Positions 1-9,867 of a DNA stretch of 64,000 bases are shown here, in pieces; within the stretch, counting starts at the first letter, position 1; every line of letters begins with the position of its first letter. The stretch comes from JACVRN01 sp035276685. Lineage in GTDB: Bacteria; Acidobacteriota; Blastocatellia; Pyrinomonadales; Pyrinomonadaceae. The stretch covers positions 70,102 through 134,101 of the forward strand of contig DATELK010000092.1 of the NCBI GenBank assembly GCA_035276685.1. The letters are read 5' to 3'. A program made the translations under genes and the position numbers. A model generated the notes under the pieces. That model did no database searches. It was not told the origin of the DNA and saw only the letters and a list, made by a program, of their open reading frames with translations.

Positions 1-2319
1 ATGGCTCAGGCGCTGCGAGCAGTCGCGCGCCTCTCAGGCGAGCTTGCGAACGCGCTCACCTTTACAGAGAGCTTTCGGCTCGCGTTCAAAGCGCTCTCGG
101 AGCTATTCCCTGAGAGTACTTTGCGCGCCACGAGGGCTGCGGGCGAAGACCGCCAGCAGCTTTGCGCTCTTCAGGATTCGGAAGGCGAGTTCGCCTTTCT
201 GGCGGACGGAGAGACGACGCGCGTCTCGCACACTATGCTTGAGCGCGCGGCCCAGACGCATTCGCCCGTGGCCTTCAACAACGCGCAGGCCGAGCTGACT
301 GCTTCCGAGCTTTTAATCTCGCTCGTGCGCCCTTCGGCCGAGTCGATACTGTGCGCGCCGCTCGTCGCTCGTGAAAAGAGTACCGGCACGATTGTCATCA
401 GCACGGAGCTTGCGGGAGCTTTCACGGAATTTGACCTTGAAGTCGCGGGCACGGTTGCTTCTATGCTGGCCGGGGCGACCGCTCGCATAGCGGCTTCGGA
501 AAGGGCCGAGGGCGCAGACGAGCGCGAGCGTGAGCGTCAACGCGAAGAGGCTTTCATAGAGCACCTGCTTTCGGGAGCGCGCACCGCGCCCGATTTCGAC
601 CGCATCATACAGCAGACTATAGACGCGCTGGCACGCGCTCTTCCATCTAGCTTCGTGGTGCTGCGCGCCGTCTCCTTCGGGCGGCCCGAGCCCGTCATGC
701 GCGCCTGGACGCCGGGGCACGACCGTCCTCCGCTTGAGATTCACGCGCCCGTCTCAAAGCTTGAGCGTATCGTTTACACGGAGCAGCGGCCCGTGACGGT
801 CGAGAACATGCGTGAAGGCGCTGCCGCCAGCGCGGGCGGGAGCCAGGAGATGCGCCCGTTGACGGAGCGACTGGGCGCACGCGCGCTGATTCTTGCGCCC
901 GTAGTTTACGGCGGTCAGACGCTCGCGGCACTGGGGCTTGTAGAAGCGGACGCGCAACGTCACTGGACGCATGAAGAGCAGTCGCTTCTGATGCGTGTGG
1001 CGGGAAGCATAGCGCCCGTCATACTCAACTCGCAGCTTCACGCCCGGCTTCGCGCTTACGTTGAAGACCTGCTGACGTTGCTCAGGCTGGTCTCTGACGT
1101 GGACACGGAAGCGCACCTTGACCGTAGCTTGCGTGCCGTCCTTGATTCGTGGTCGAAACTTTCGAGCGCGGACGCTTCCGCCATTCTCAGGTGGGACGAC
1201 GAAGCGCAGTTGCTGCGGCTCGCGGCCTCGAAGCAGTTGCCGACCGGGATACTTGAGAGGTACACGCAGGGCGTAGGACTTGACGACCCCGTGTGCGGTC
1301 TCGCGGCCAAACGTCGCGTGGGCGTCGTCGCAGACCTTGCGAGCGAGGCACGCGCCGCAGACCTTCACGCGGCAGTCCGATGGTCCGGGCTGCGTGGCGC
1401 GTGGGCCACTCCCGTCACAGGCCCGAACAACCGCCTGTTCGGCGTCGTCATAACCTTCTCGCGGGTCGTCTCGGAAGTCTCGCAGGACGAGCAGCGGCTG
1501 GCAGACCTTTACGCGCGGCTGCTGGCCATAGCCATGCAGAACATAGAGCGTGGCCGCGAGGCACGCACACGCCTTCAGGCCATAAGGCAGATGGAAGAGC
1601 GCGTGCGCCAGCTAGACCAGCACAAGATGGAGTTCATGTCGCTCATCTCGCACGAGATGAGAACGCCTTTGAACGCCATCATAGGCTACGCGCAGATGCT
1701 CAAGGACGGCTTCTCGGGCGACTTGAACGAGCAGCAACGCGCAGACGTTCAGACCATAGCCGAGAGCGCAGACCGCCTGCTCAGCATGGTAGAAGAAACG
1801 CTTGACCTCGCTCGCATAGACACGGAGCGCTTTCCGGTCTTCATGGACACCGTTGCCTTTGACGACGTGGTGCGCCGCGCCGTGGCGAGCGTGCGCGCTC
1901 TGGCGGAGGCGAAGGGACTGGACATCACGGTTCACATCTCAGAGGAGGCTCCCGTGATTCGCACAGACCCGGAGCGCGTGCGACAGATTCTGACGAGCCT
2001 GCTGTCGAACGCCGTCAAGTTCACAGATAGCGGCTCGATTCGCGTGGAGGTCGAGCGCGTCTCTTCGGGCGGCGTGCAGATAAGCGTGCAGGACACTGGC
2101 ATAGGCTTCGACGCCGCTGCCTTCCCTCAAATCTTCGAAGAGTTCCGCCAGCTGGATGCCTCAAACACGCGCGTCCACGGCGGGAGCGGGCTCGGGCTCG
2201 CGGTCTCGAAACGGCTGGTCGAGCGGCTGGGCGGACAAATCGGCGTCAGTTCCCGTCCCGGCGAAGGCTCCACCTTCTGGTTCCGCCTGCCGCCCGAAAT
2301 CCCTGATGCCGACGTATAA
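1..2319 (+). CDS. GAF-domain sensor histidine kinase (5' end at window edge)
   Basis: Soluble multi-GAF histidine kinase. Three GAF-like regions fill roughly residues 1-155, 185-345 and 355-510. A short coiled linker leads to the HisKA H-box (SLISHEMRTPLNAIIGY, phospho-acceptor His551), then an HATPase_c domain with the N-box (SNAVKF), the G1 box (DTGIGF) and the G2 box (GSGLGLAVSKRL). No transmembrane segment is visible, so the sensed signal is probably cytoplasmic. The ATG is the first base of the window, so the protein may start further upstream and more N-terminal domains are possible. The next gene, a receiver-GGDEF protein on the same strand, is the obvious candidate phosphotransfer partner; only a palindromic repeat separates them. 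Partnering is inferred from position. Confidence 0.9.
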   Translation: MAQALRAVARLSGELANALTFTESFRLAFKALSELFPESTLRATRAAGEDRQQLCALQDSEGEFAFLADGETTRVSHTMLERAAQTHSPVAFNNAQAELTASELLISLVRPSAESILCAPLVAREKSTGTIVISTELAGAFTEFDLEVAGTVASMLAGATARIAASERAEGADERERERQREEAFIEHLLSGARTAPDFDRIIQQTIDALARALPSSFVVLRAVSFGRPEPVMRAWTPGHDRPPLEIHAPVSKLERIVYTEQRPVTVENMREGAAASAGGSQEMRPLTERLGARALILAPVVYGGQTLAALGLVEADAQRHWTHEEQSLLMRVAGSIAPVILNSQLHARLRAYVEDLLTLLRLVSDVDTEAHLDRSLRAVLDSWSKLSSADASAILRWDDEAQLLRLAASKQLPTGILERYTQGVGLDDPVCGLAAKRRVGVVADLASEARAADLHAAVRWSGLRGAWATPVTGPNNRLFGVVITFSRVVSEVSQDEQRLADLYARLLAIAMQNIERGREARTRLQAIRQMEERVRQLDQHKMEFMSLISHEMRTPLNAIIGYAQMLKDGFSGDLNEQQRADVQTIAESADRLLSMVEETLDLARIDTERFPVFMDTVAFDDVVRRAVASVRALAEAKGLDITVHISEEAPVIRTDPERVRQILTSLLSNAVKFTDSGSIRVEVERVSSGGVQISVQDTGIGFDAAAFPQIFEEFRQLDASNTRVHGGSGLGLAVSKRLVERLGGQIGVSSRPGEGSTFWFRLPPEIPDADV

Positions 2320-2338
2320 ATGAGTAAAGAAGAAAGTT

Positions 2339-2420
2339 AACAGGGATGGACAGGATAAGCAGGATAAAAACAGAAAGAGTTCTCTTTTCTTTATCCTGTT
2401 CATCCTGTCCATCCCTGTTT
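2339..2420. repeat. Palindromic interspersed repeat, copy 1 of 3
   Basis: Imperfect inverted repeat whose arms read AACAGGGATGGACAGGATA and, at the other side, TATCCTG..TCCATCCCTGTT, around an A-rich then T-rich centre. Related copies lie at 29261-29337 and 60618-60698. All three are intergenic and carry no coding capacity. It resembles a REP/MITE-type dispersed hairpin. It fills the gap between the kinase and the receiver-GGDEF gene and would form a strong transcript hairpin. Confidence 0.85.
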
Positions 2421-2442
2421 GAATCCGTCTTTGGATATACTT

Positions 2443-3390
2443 ATGGCTGAAGGTTTGCAGACTAGCTCCTCGACTATCCTTGTGGCTGACGATGAGCCGA
2501 TTAACCGCGCCCTGATTCAGCGCCGTCTTGAGCGCGCGGGCTATCGTGTGACGACAGCGCAGAACGGGCGCGAGGCCGTAGAGAAGGCGCGAGCGGAGCG
2601 TCCAGACCTAGTGATTCTGGACGTGATGATGCCTGTGATGGACGGGCTGGAAGCCTGCCGCCAGATTAAGTCTGACGACGCGGTGCGCGACACGCCCGTC
2701 ATCTTTCTTTCGGCGCGCGACGAGACGGAAGTGAAGGTAAGCGGCCTCTCTATGGGAGCGAACGATTACATCAGCAAGCCCTTCAAGGCAGAAGAGCTGC
2801 TGGCCAGAGTCGATGTCGCGCTTCGATTGAAGCACGAGCGGGACTCTCTGAAGGTGCGTGCCGAAGAAGCCGTGGCACGCGCAGACGTGGCGCAGGAGCG
2901 TGCCATGACGGACGCGCTCACGGGCCTGCTCAATCGCTACGGCCTGCAACACATCCTCGCGCGCGAGCTTTCAGAGACGCGACGCTACAATCGCCCGCTC
3001 TCGTGCCTGATGATAGACCTTGACAACTTCAAAGAGGTCAACGACGCGCAGGGCCACGCCGCGGGCGACGTTGCGCTTCAGCAGGTGGCGATAGTTCTGA
3101 CAGAGAACGTCAGAGGCTCCGACGTGGTCTTCCGCTACGGAGGCGAAGAGTTCCTAGTGCTGCTCCCTGAAACAGATTTGGAAGGCGCAATCAGTCTCGC
3201 GGAAAAGATTCGTCACGCCGCTCACTCACGCTCCTTCGGAGACGGCGAGCGTGTCTTCCCCCTGACCATCAGCGCGGGCGCGTCCACCCTCTGGGACAAC
3301 GAGTCCGGCAACGACATGATTGCCCGCGCCGACATGGCCCTTTATCAAGCCAAAGAACAAGGGCGCAACCGCGTCGAAGCCGCCAGGTAA
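2443..3390 (+). CDS. Response regulator with GGDEF diguanylate cyclase output
   Basis: PleD/WspR-like protein of 315 aa. The N-terminal receiver domain has the acidic pair (VADDE), phospho-acceptor Asp60 in VILDVMMP and the Lys in SKPF. After a helical linker comes a GGDEF domain with an intact YGGEEF active site and an RGSD motif five residues upstream, which is the inhibitory I-site (RxxD). Expected reaction: two GTP to cyclic di-GMP, stimulated by phosphorylation and limited by product. The ATG at 2443 is preferred to an upstream in-frame TTG that lies inside the palindromic repeat. Likely partner kinase: the preceding gene. A PilZ protein at 62824 shows that c-di-GMP is probably read in this organism. 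Confidence 0.93.
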   Translation: MAEGLQTSSSTILVADDEPINRALIQRRLERAGYRVTTAQNGREAVEKARAERPDLVILDVMMPVMDGLEACRQIKSDDAVRDTPVIFLSARDETEVKVSGLSMGANDYISKPFKAEELLARVDVALRLKHERDSLKVRAEEAVARADVAQERAMTDALTGLLNRYGLQHILARELSETRRYNRPLSCLMIDLDNFKEVNDAQGHAAGDVALQQVAIVLTENVRGSDVVFRYGGEEFLVLLPETDLEGAISLAEKIRHAAHSRSFGDGERVFPLTISAGASTLWDNESGNDMIARADMALYQAKEQGRNRVEAAR

Positions 3391-3566
3391 GAAGACCGGA
3401 TTAGAGCGGAATCCCCAATAAAAGCCTCACATGAAGCTCTCGCAATTGTAAGCCATGCAATCGCGGTTGCAAGTCTCGCAGTTGCGGTTGCAAAGGCCAA
3501 ATCCTAGCCCGCCGACCCTTCATCCGAACACTTCAAGGCCGTGTAAGGAGTTTGTATAACAAACTA

Positions 3567-3595
3567 TTGACATTTCCATCTGACGGGCATATTTT
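3567..3595 (+). promoter_or_regulatory. Sigma-70-like promoter in the 3391-3750 gap
   Basis: TTGACA, a 17-bp spacer and TATTTT give a good vegetative promoter match for the gene at 3751, leaving a leader of about 150 nt. The leader contains an imperfect GGCT...AGCC hairpin near 3660-3700 and ends with AAGGAG a few bases before the ATG. Upstream, 3430-3495 has short tandem words around GCGGTTGCAA. Nothing else was recognised in this 360-bp gap. The promoter is a sequence match only. Confidence 0.5.
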
Positions 3596-3750
3596 TGCGT
3601 CCGTCAAAAGCTCCTTTAAGAGGATGTACCTTCACTCAAGCTTCGGCCAGCGCTGACTGTGCTGGCTAACTCGCGCTCTCTTAATCGCAGAGAGAGCCAC
3701 TTGAACTATCTCAAGCGCTACTTGGCGCTTCCATTCCAAGGAGACCTCAA

Positions 3751-5034
3751 ATGTCCGATAGCAACATTAGCGAAGCCCCTGAGCTTAAGCACCACACCAC
3801 TGAAGAGCGTCGCCGCGAGTTGATGGCCGCAGGCGCGTCGGCGCACAAGCATCTGGACAAAATCAAAAAACGTCTCAAGATACCGAACCTGACCTCCATA
3901 GAGACGACCGTCGAGCCGCTTGCACAGATACCCGGCTGCATAGAGACATTCAGGATACTGGGCCTGCAAGTCGGCGCAAACCAGCGCATGCAAAAGCAGA
4001 TTTTTGAACGTTGGAGCGACGGCGTTAACTGTTATCAGGAGACCTATACCATGGACTTCCAGTTCACAGGCTACGGCGCTTACTGCCTGAGCTTCGAAAG
4101 GGACGCGGGCAATACGAATCTATTCAGATACTTCTTCCGCGACATAGCCATGTACGGCGTCAACTTTCACCGGACGATGCTCTTCGTCAACGAAAATCTG
4201 GAGAACTCGAATACCGCGAACCTGCACCGCCTCTTACAGGACGGAAATCAATTCACGGCGATGCCCAACACAGCTTATCTTACGAACCTGGACAAGCTGG
4301 TCGCGGAAGCGAAGAACCGTGGAATCGTGGTTGAAGTCTGCCTCTTCATGCATCACTCGGTAATACACGACCACGCCACCACGCCCGCGCCGGTCGTGCT
4401 CACAGGCACACCTCATCAGTGCTACAAAACTTTTTACAACACGAACAGCGCTTACATCCCCATGCAGCAGAACCTGATTGACGGCGTAGTGACGAAGCTG
4501 CTCCCGCACTGGAACGTGGTTTACGAGATAGGCAACGAGTTGCGTACGCCCCAGCCGGGCACGGATTACAACAACACGCATCTCACCAATTGGATTGATT
4601 GGGCCGCCGCACGCATTCGGAGTAAGGACGGGAAACACCTCATCACGACGAGCACCGGAACCGAGAATGAGGCTTCCGTCAACTCTCTGGCGCGGATTCA
4701 GTTCTGCTCGTTTCATCAGGGTCAATGGAGGGGGAATATTGACGGCGCGTGCCTGCGAGTTGACAACAACTACAATCACAAGCACCTCGTCATAGACGAC
4801 GACGGAGGCACGCGCAATATAGGGGAAGTAACACCGTGGCCTAAGCAGGCATTGGACTCGCGCGGAGGCTGCCGCGCTTCCTTCAACCACAAAGGAATAT
4901 CCCCGACCGGCAGCTATAACTCCAACTGGATAAACGCGACGCCACCGGCGGGCGAGAGCAACCCCAAGGCGGCGCTCCAGGCGATTCAAAGCGGACGCGT
5001 GAACTCGACCAGTCCATGCGCCAGAGAATATTAA
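3751..5034 (+). CDS. Uncharacterised protein resembling a TIM-barrel glycoside hydrolase
   Basis: A 427-aa protein with no signal peptide. An N-terminal helical stretch of about 45 residues is followed by a region whose motif order resembles GH-A clan glycosidases. VVYEIGNEL (N262-E263) looks like the strand-4 Asn-Glu with the acid/base Glu, FCSFHQGQW could be strand 6, and HLVIDDDGG (D349-D351) sits where the strand-7 nucleophile Glu would be. If that alignment is right, the nucleophile is Asp rather than Glu, which would be unusual. A clear AAGGAG supports the ATG. It stands alone with its own promoter-like sequence. The family assignment is inference from motifs. Confidence 0.5.
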   Translation: MSDSNISEAPELKHHTTEERRRELMAAGASAHKHLDKIKKRLKIPNLTSIETTVEPLAQIPGCIETFRILGLQVGANQRMQKQIFERWSDGVNCYQETYTMDFQFTGYGAYCLSFERDAGNTNLFRYFFRDIAMYGVNFHRTMLFVNENLENSNTANLHRLLQDGNQFTAMPNTAYLTNLDKLVAEAKNRGIVVEVCLFMHHSVIHDHATTPAPVVLTGTPHQCYKTFYNTNSAYIPMQQNLIDGVVTKLLPHWNVVYEIGNELRTPQPGTDYNNTHLTNWIDWAAARIRSKDGKHLITTSTGTENEASVNSLARIQFCSFHQGQWRGNIDGACLRVDNNYNHKHLVIDDDGGTRNIGEVTPWPKQALDSRGGCRASFNHKGISPTGSYNSNWINATPPAGESNPKAALQAIQSGRVNSTSPCAREY

Positions 5035-5064
5035 TCCGAGGTTAAAAGCTTCTCTAACCTCTTC

Positions 5065-6474
5065 TCATTGTCGCGGGTCAATGTTGTAGGTCTTAATCTT
5101 CGAGTTGAGCGTGGTGGCGTTCATGCCGAGCAGGCGGGCGGCGCGCGACTGGTGGCCGCCCGTCTGCTCAAGCGCACGTCGTATGAGGTCTATCTCGAAG
5201 CGTCGCACTTCGTCGTAGAAGTTGACGCCGCGCCCTATGTCTATGCCCGTGGCCGCGCTTGAGCCGTCGCGCATGGAGGCGCGCACAGATTCAGGGTTGC
5301 TGATTTCCGGCCGCAGGCAGTCGCGAGTGATTTCAGTGCCGGGCGCTATGACCACGGCGCGCTCTATAGTGTTCTCAAGCTCGCGCACGTTGCCGGGCCA
5401 GCTATAAGCTTCGAGCAGCGCCAGCACCTCGGGCGCAATCTGCTCCGAGACCTCGCGGCCGTTCTCTTCGTTGTACTTGCGTATGAAGTGCTGAGCGAGC
5501 GGCAGTATGTCTTCGCGCCTGTCGCGCAAAGGCGGCAATTCAATCGGCACGACCGACAGCCTGTAGTAGAGGTCTTCGCGGAAGGTTCCCTGCCGGACTG
5601 CCTCTTTCAAATCTACGTTGGTGGCGGCGATGATGCGAACGTCAACGCGGCGCGGGCTCGTGTCGCCGAGCGGCGTGAACTCGCGCTCCTGTATGACGCG
5701 TAGCAGCCGCGCCTGCGTCTCTGGCGGAATGTCTCCGATTTCATCAAGAAAGATTGAGCCTCCGTCGGCGACTTCAAACAAGCCCTTCTTGGCGGCGACA
5801 GCGCCCGTGAAGGCTCCGCGCGTGTGGCCGAAAAGCTCCGACTCAAGAAGCTCGGAAGGAATGTTGGAAGAGTTGACGGTGACGAATTGCTTCGCGGCAC
5901 GCGGGCTCTGCTCGTGAATGGCCCGCGCGATTAACTCTTTACCTGTGCCGCTCTCGCCCGTGATGAGGACTGTAGAGCGCGCAGGCGCGACCTGGTCAAC
6001 CATGCGAAAGACGGTCTGCATGTTCTCGGAGCGGCCGACCATAGCGCCACGGTCTACCATGCGGCTCATCGCGCGCCTGAGGGTTTGCCGCTCCTCTTCT
6101 TTGCGGCGGCGCTTGACGCCTGCGGCCACGGTCGCCGCAATCTGCTCGTTCTGGAAAGGCTTTCTGACGCAGCCTATGGCCCCCTTCTCCCAGGCGGCGA
6201 CCGCCGTGTCGTAGGTGGCGTAAGCCGTAATCATTACGACCACGGCCTCCTGATCCATCTTCAAAAACTCTTCGAGCGCACGCAGCCCTCCCATGCCCGG
6301 CATGGAGACATCCAGCAGCACCACGTCGTAAGCGCGACGACCGTAGGCCTCTAAGCCTTCCTCTCCGGTCTTAGCCAAGTCCACGCGATAGCCTTCCGCC
6401 GAAAGCAGCGTCTCAAGCACGTCGCGCATAATCTCCTCGTCGTCAACAACGAGGACTGAACCCTTCCTAGCCAT
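5065..6474 (-). CDS. NtrC-family sigma-54-dependent response regulator
   Basis: 469-aa activator. The receiver domain has DDEE near residues 11-14, phospho-acceptor Asp55 (LLDVS) and Lys105 (RKPF). The AAA+ domain has Walker A GESGTGKE (about 173-180), the sigma-54 contact loop GAFTGA (220-225) and Walker B IFLDEIGD (about 241-248). A Fis-type helix-turn-helix closes the protein (QSRAARLLGMNATTL). It should activate sigma-54 promoters when phosphorylated. The ATG at 6474 is chosen over an upstream TTG because MARKGSVLVVDDEE is the usual start of such receivers. The membrane histidine kinase at 6687-9617, same strand and directly upstream, is the likely partner. A short palindrome, TTAACGG-C-CCGTTAA, lies in the gap between them. 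Confidence 0.93.
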   Translation of the reverse strand: MARKGSVLVVDDEEIMRDVLETLLSAEGYRVDLAKTGEEGLEAYGRRAYDVVLLDVSMPGMGGLRALEEFLKMDQEAVVVMITAYATYDTAVAAWEKGAIGCVRKPFQNEQIAATVAAGVKRRRKEEERQTLRRAMSRMVDRGAMVGRSENMQTVFRMVDQVAPARSTVLITGESGTGKELIARAIHEQSPRAAKQFVTVNSSNIPSELLESELFGHTRGAFTGAVAAKKGLFEVADGGSIFLDEIGDIPPETQARLLRVIQEREFTPLGDTSPRRVDVRIIAATNVDLKEAVRQGTFREDLYYRLSVVPIELPPLRDRREDILPLAQHFIRKYNEENGREVSEQIAPEVLALLEAYSWPGNVRELENTIERAVVIAPGTEITRDCLRPEISNPESVRASMRDGSSAATGIDIGRGVNFYDEVRRFEIDLIRRALEQTGGHQSRAARLLGMNATTLNSKIKTYNIDPRQ

Positions 6475-6686
6475 CTTTCTCTCTGTTCCCAAAAAAAATT
6501 CTTCTCTTAACGGCCCGTTAAAAAATCGTCAGGGCAGAGGAATCGTCCCCGCCCTGTCGGCCTTGATACTTGCTTTATAAATCTTCCGTGCGAGGGATGA
6601 TAAAACCGAACTTCATTAGATGCAGAACGGGGGATTGGTGTTGGGGATAAGGGATAGTAAATCTGCTTTTATTCTTACAGAAATTT

Positions 6687-9617
6687 TCAGTCGCCTGCGG
6701 CTTGCAGGCGGGCGCGTCCCGGCATGGAGGGCAGCGTGATGCGAAAAGTCGTGCCTCGCCCGGGCGCGCTCTGCACGGCTATATGACCGTCATGCTCCTG
6801 CACTATGCCGTAAGTGACGGCGAGGCCGAGCCCGGTGCCGCGCCCCACGCCTTTCGTGGTAAAGAACGGGTCGTAAATCTTGGCTATGTTTTCGGGCGCG
6901 ATGCCTATGCCGTCGTCTATGACCTCCACCTGCGCGTCCGTGTCCATCAGAGAAGTTTTCAGGACAATGCGCCCGCCTTCGGGGATGGCGTCGCGCGCGT
7001 TGAGCAGCAGATTGGTAAAGACCTGTTGCAGCTTTCCGGCGTTGCCGTAAACGCGTGGGAGCCCTTCTGAGTACTCACGCTCAATCTCTATCTGGCTGCG
7101 GCGCAGCTGCGGCTCAAGAAGCTGAAGCGTATCGTCCAGCACTCTATGCAGGTCGACTTCCGTGAACTCTGTGGCGCTGCCCGTGCGAGAGAAGTTCAGG
7201 AGGTTATTGACGATGTTGCTGGCGCGGTCTGCCTGTCGACGAACCTTCTGTAGCAGCGCGTGCTTCGGGTCTGTTTCGGGCAGCATCCCCAGCAGCATCT
7301 GCGTGTAGGAGGAGACGCCCGTCAAAGGGGTGTTGACTTCGTGCGCCACGCCTGCGGCCAGCAGGCCTATCGAAGAGAGCTTCTCGCGCTGCTGCGTCTG
7401 CTCTTCAAGGCGAGCGGTCGTCGTTACGTCTTCGACGACGACGATTGAGCCTGTGCGCTCGGGAGAGCCTATCTGAAGCGGCGCAATCGCTATGTTCAGC
7501 ACGAGCGGGCGTCCCTCGCGCGTCGCCGTGTGCATCTTGTAGATGCGTCGCAGCTCAGACACGTTCAGGTGCTCGTGGCCGAGTATCTGCCAGAGCGACT
7601 CGCCGAAGTCCTCCGCGAAGAGGTCTTCGACGCGGTGGCCCACAGCCTCGTCGCGATTGATGCCGAGCATGTCTTCGAGCGCGGAGTTGCAGCGAGTAAT
7701 ACGGCCATTGAGGTCTACGGCCAAGAGGCCGACGTTGACGGACTCAACGATTGACTCGTTGAACTCCTTGAGAAGCTGTAGCTCCTGTGCGCGCTCCTTC
7801 TGCTCCTGATAGAGCAGGCTGTTCTCTATGGCGACCGCCACGTAACCGGAAACGGTGCGAAGAATCTCTACGTCTTCGGACGAGAGAAGCGCTCCGTCCG
7901 CAGAGCGTCCAAGGCCGATGACCGCCACCATTCGGCCGCGCACGACGCACGGCACGTAATAGTGAAGCGCGCGACGCACAAAGCCAGTGGTCTGCGGCAC
8001 AAGGTCAAGGTCGTCGGCCCGCACCACGCCCGTCTCGGCGGAGCGCGTGCGAATCATCTCGCGGAAATCCGGCGGGACAATCATGGTCGGAGAGAGTCCC
8101 ACGGCCCGCGCCACTCTGTAGCCCGCCGCGTCGCGGTCGTCTTCTATGAAGATGGCTATGCGCTCAACCGCGAGGACTTGCTGCAAGCGGCTCATGAGCG
8201 CGTCCAGCAGTGGCTCAAGCGTTGTCGTGGCCGAGAGCGTGCGCCCGAAGTCCAGCAGCCCGTTCCTCAAGTCATAACTCTCGCCGTAGAAGAAGCGGTC
8301 AATCCTCTCCTGTATGAAGTTCTTAATCGGCGCGGCAATCATGACGATGACGGCCATGGCGCTCACGGCTATGATGACGCGCAGGGTAATCTCGCCCGGC
8401 GTCAGCGCATCACCGAGCGCGTAAACGCCCGCAGCGTAAACCACGACGCCTATCATCAAGGCGATGGCGAGCGTGGAGAGCGCGTAAGCGGCTGCGCGCC
8501 TGACCACCATATCAACGTCCATCAGGCGATAGCGCACGACGGAGTTGCCGAAGGTCAGAGGGATAAGCGCGAGCGGCAGGATGGCTATGTCTGTCAGCCA
8601 CTCAAGGCCCGTGATGTCGTAGGCGTAGGGAATCGAATAGAGAATCGTGAAGGGCGCAATCGCCAGCGCGGAGCCCCACACGACCCACTTCAACTGCTGG
8701 CGAACGACGGCCGTGTCGCTCTTAACGAACCTGTAGATGATGAGCCCCGCGCCCACCACGAGCGACAGAGCGAAGTGCATGAAGATGGCCCTGTAGCTCA
8801 GCCCGTATGCCGCCTCAGAGAATTTCAGAAAATCGAGGCGCGGGAAGAGCCTGACCACGTACTCGCGCGCATAAAGCATTGCGAGAAAGATAACCAGCAG
8901 GGCGGCTGGCGTGTAGAGCAGCAGGGCAGGCCAGCGTCTCTTCTCGGACAGGTGATAACGCGACGGGTAGAGCGCGCAGAAATGCACGAAGATGGGCGCG
9001 AACAGACACAGGGCGGCGTTATCCAGAAAATCTATAAAGATGTCTAAATCTTCGCCCGTGTGAAGCGGCCTGTAGAAGTGGAAGACGAAGGCCGCGAGGC
9101 AGAGCGTGGCGAAGTGCATCACGAAGGGAGCGCGCCCGCCCTGCTTGAAGAGCACGAAGAAGCCTACGAAGAGATAGATGAGACCTATGATGTTGATGTA
9201 GAGGTCGCGCGAAGTCCAGTCGGGAATATCCTGTAGGTCGTAGAGGTCTGCCTCGTAGTAACGCGTCTCTTCCGGATTGGAGGGGCGGTAGATTTTGTAG
9301 ACCAGATGGCCGCCCACGCCAGCCTCTTCCAGATAAACCGCGACCTGCCAGGGCTCCGTCACCTGGTCGAAGTTGTACTCGTCAAGGCTGATGCCCAAGA
9401 GCACGTCGCCGGGAAGAATCTGGGCGCGACCGGCAGCCGACAGGGGGTCTACCGTTTCGGCCACGACGCCGTCTTTGGACTGAGTCCAGAAGACGCCGTC
9501 GGTCGGAGGCGATTTGTGCTTGAGCCGCTGTAGGAAATTGAGCGTGCCGGCAGCAATCAAGAGGGCCGCCACAATCAGCAGCACCCACGTTCTCACTGTC
9601 AGCACGGAGCCTTTCAC
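6687..9617 (-). CDS. Membrane histidine kinase (PDZ-like, multi-TM, GAF, PAS, HisKA, HATPase)
   Basis: 976-aa sensor. An N-terminal TM anchor is followed by an extracytoplasmic PDZ-like segment (about 40-130, containing PLSAAGRAQILPGDVLLGI), several TM helices (about 140-430), a GAF domain, a PAS domain (VGLLAVDLNGRITRCNSAL), the HisKA box (GVAHEVNTPLTG, His759) and an HATPase domain (NLLLNARDAI, DDGIGI, GRGTGLGLAVTYG). The kinase core is NtrB-like, matching the NtrC-type regulator encoded next. Start is GTG at 9617. The PDZ-like segment suggests sensing of a periplasmic protein or peptide, as inference. Gap 9618-9867 upstream shows no recognisable feature. Confidence 0.9.
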   Translation of the reverse strand: MKGSVLTVRTWVLLIVAALLIAAGTLNFLQRLKHKSPPTDGVFWTQSKDGVVAETVDPLSAAGRAQILPGDVLLGISLDEYNFDQVTEPWQVAVYLEEAGVGGHLVYKIYRPSNPEETRYYEADLYDLQDIPDWTSRDLYINIIGLIYLFVGFFVLFKQGGRAPFVMHFATLCLAAFVFHFYRPLHTGEDLDIFIDFLDNAALCLFAPIFVHFCALYPSRYHLSEKRRWPALLLYTPAALLVIFLAMLYAREYVVRLFPRLDFLKFSEAAYGLSYRAIFMHFALSLVVGAGLIIYRFVKSDTAVVRQQLKWVVWGSALAIAPFTILYSIPYAYDITGLEWLTDIAILPLALIPLTFGNSVVRYRLMDVDMVVRRAAAYALSTLAIALMIGVVVYAAGVYALGDALTPGEITLRVIIAVSAMAVIVMIAAPIKNFIQERIDRFFYGESYDLRNGLLDFGRTLSATTTLEPLLDALMSRLQQVLAVERIAIFIEDDRDAAGYRVARAVGLSPTMIVPPDFREMIRTRSAETGVVRADDLDLVPQTTGFVRRALHYYVPCVVRGRMVAVIGLGRSADGALLSSEDVEILRTVSGYVAVAIENSLLYQEQKERAQELQLLKEFNESIVESVNVGLLAVDLNGRITRCNSALEDMLGINRDEAVGHRVEDLFAEDFGESLWQILGHEHLNVSELRRIYKMHTATREGRPLVLNIAIAPLQIGSPERTGSIVVVEDVTTTARLEEQTQQREKLSSIGLLAAGVAHEVNTPLTGVSSYTQMLLGMLPETDPKHALLQKVRRQADRASNIVNNLLNFSRTGSATEFTEVDLHRVLDDTLQLLEPQLRRSQIEIEREYSEGLPRVYGNAGKLQQVFTNLLLNARDAIPEGGRIVLKTSLMDTDAQVEVIDDGIGIAPENIAKIYDPFFTTKGVGRGTGLGLAVTYGIVQEHDGHIAVQSAPGRGTTFRITLPSMPGRARLQAAGD

Positions 9618-9867
9618 AACTTTTCTACCTTCTAGCCTTTAGAGGGCACACTTCAACGTCGGTCTTAATCAAGCAAGAGATGTTCCAGATTCAAGGCCCA
9701 AATCTTTCTCCCTGCGCGCTTTATCTAAAGAGCGCCGCACGGCTGGCATCGCCTTGTGCCCGTGCAACTTCCCGAAAGCCCTGAAGTTATAAAGTGTGAA
9801 GGCCGGGCAGGATTTAAAATCAACGCTTCTCCAAAATCTCGGACACGTCCAAAAACTTGGAGAAACA

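Noticed and set aside
4234..4989. 251-codon minus-strand frame
   Set aside because: Antisense to the glycosidase-like gene, which has a promoter, ribosome site and recognisable motifs.
7962..9047. 361-codon plus-strand frame
   Set aside because: Shadow of the histidine kinase gene on the minus strand; His/Arg-rich with no domain, typical antisense composition in high-G+C DNA.
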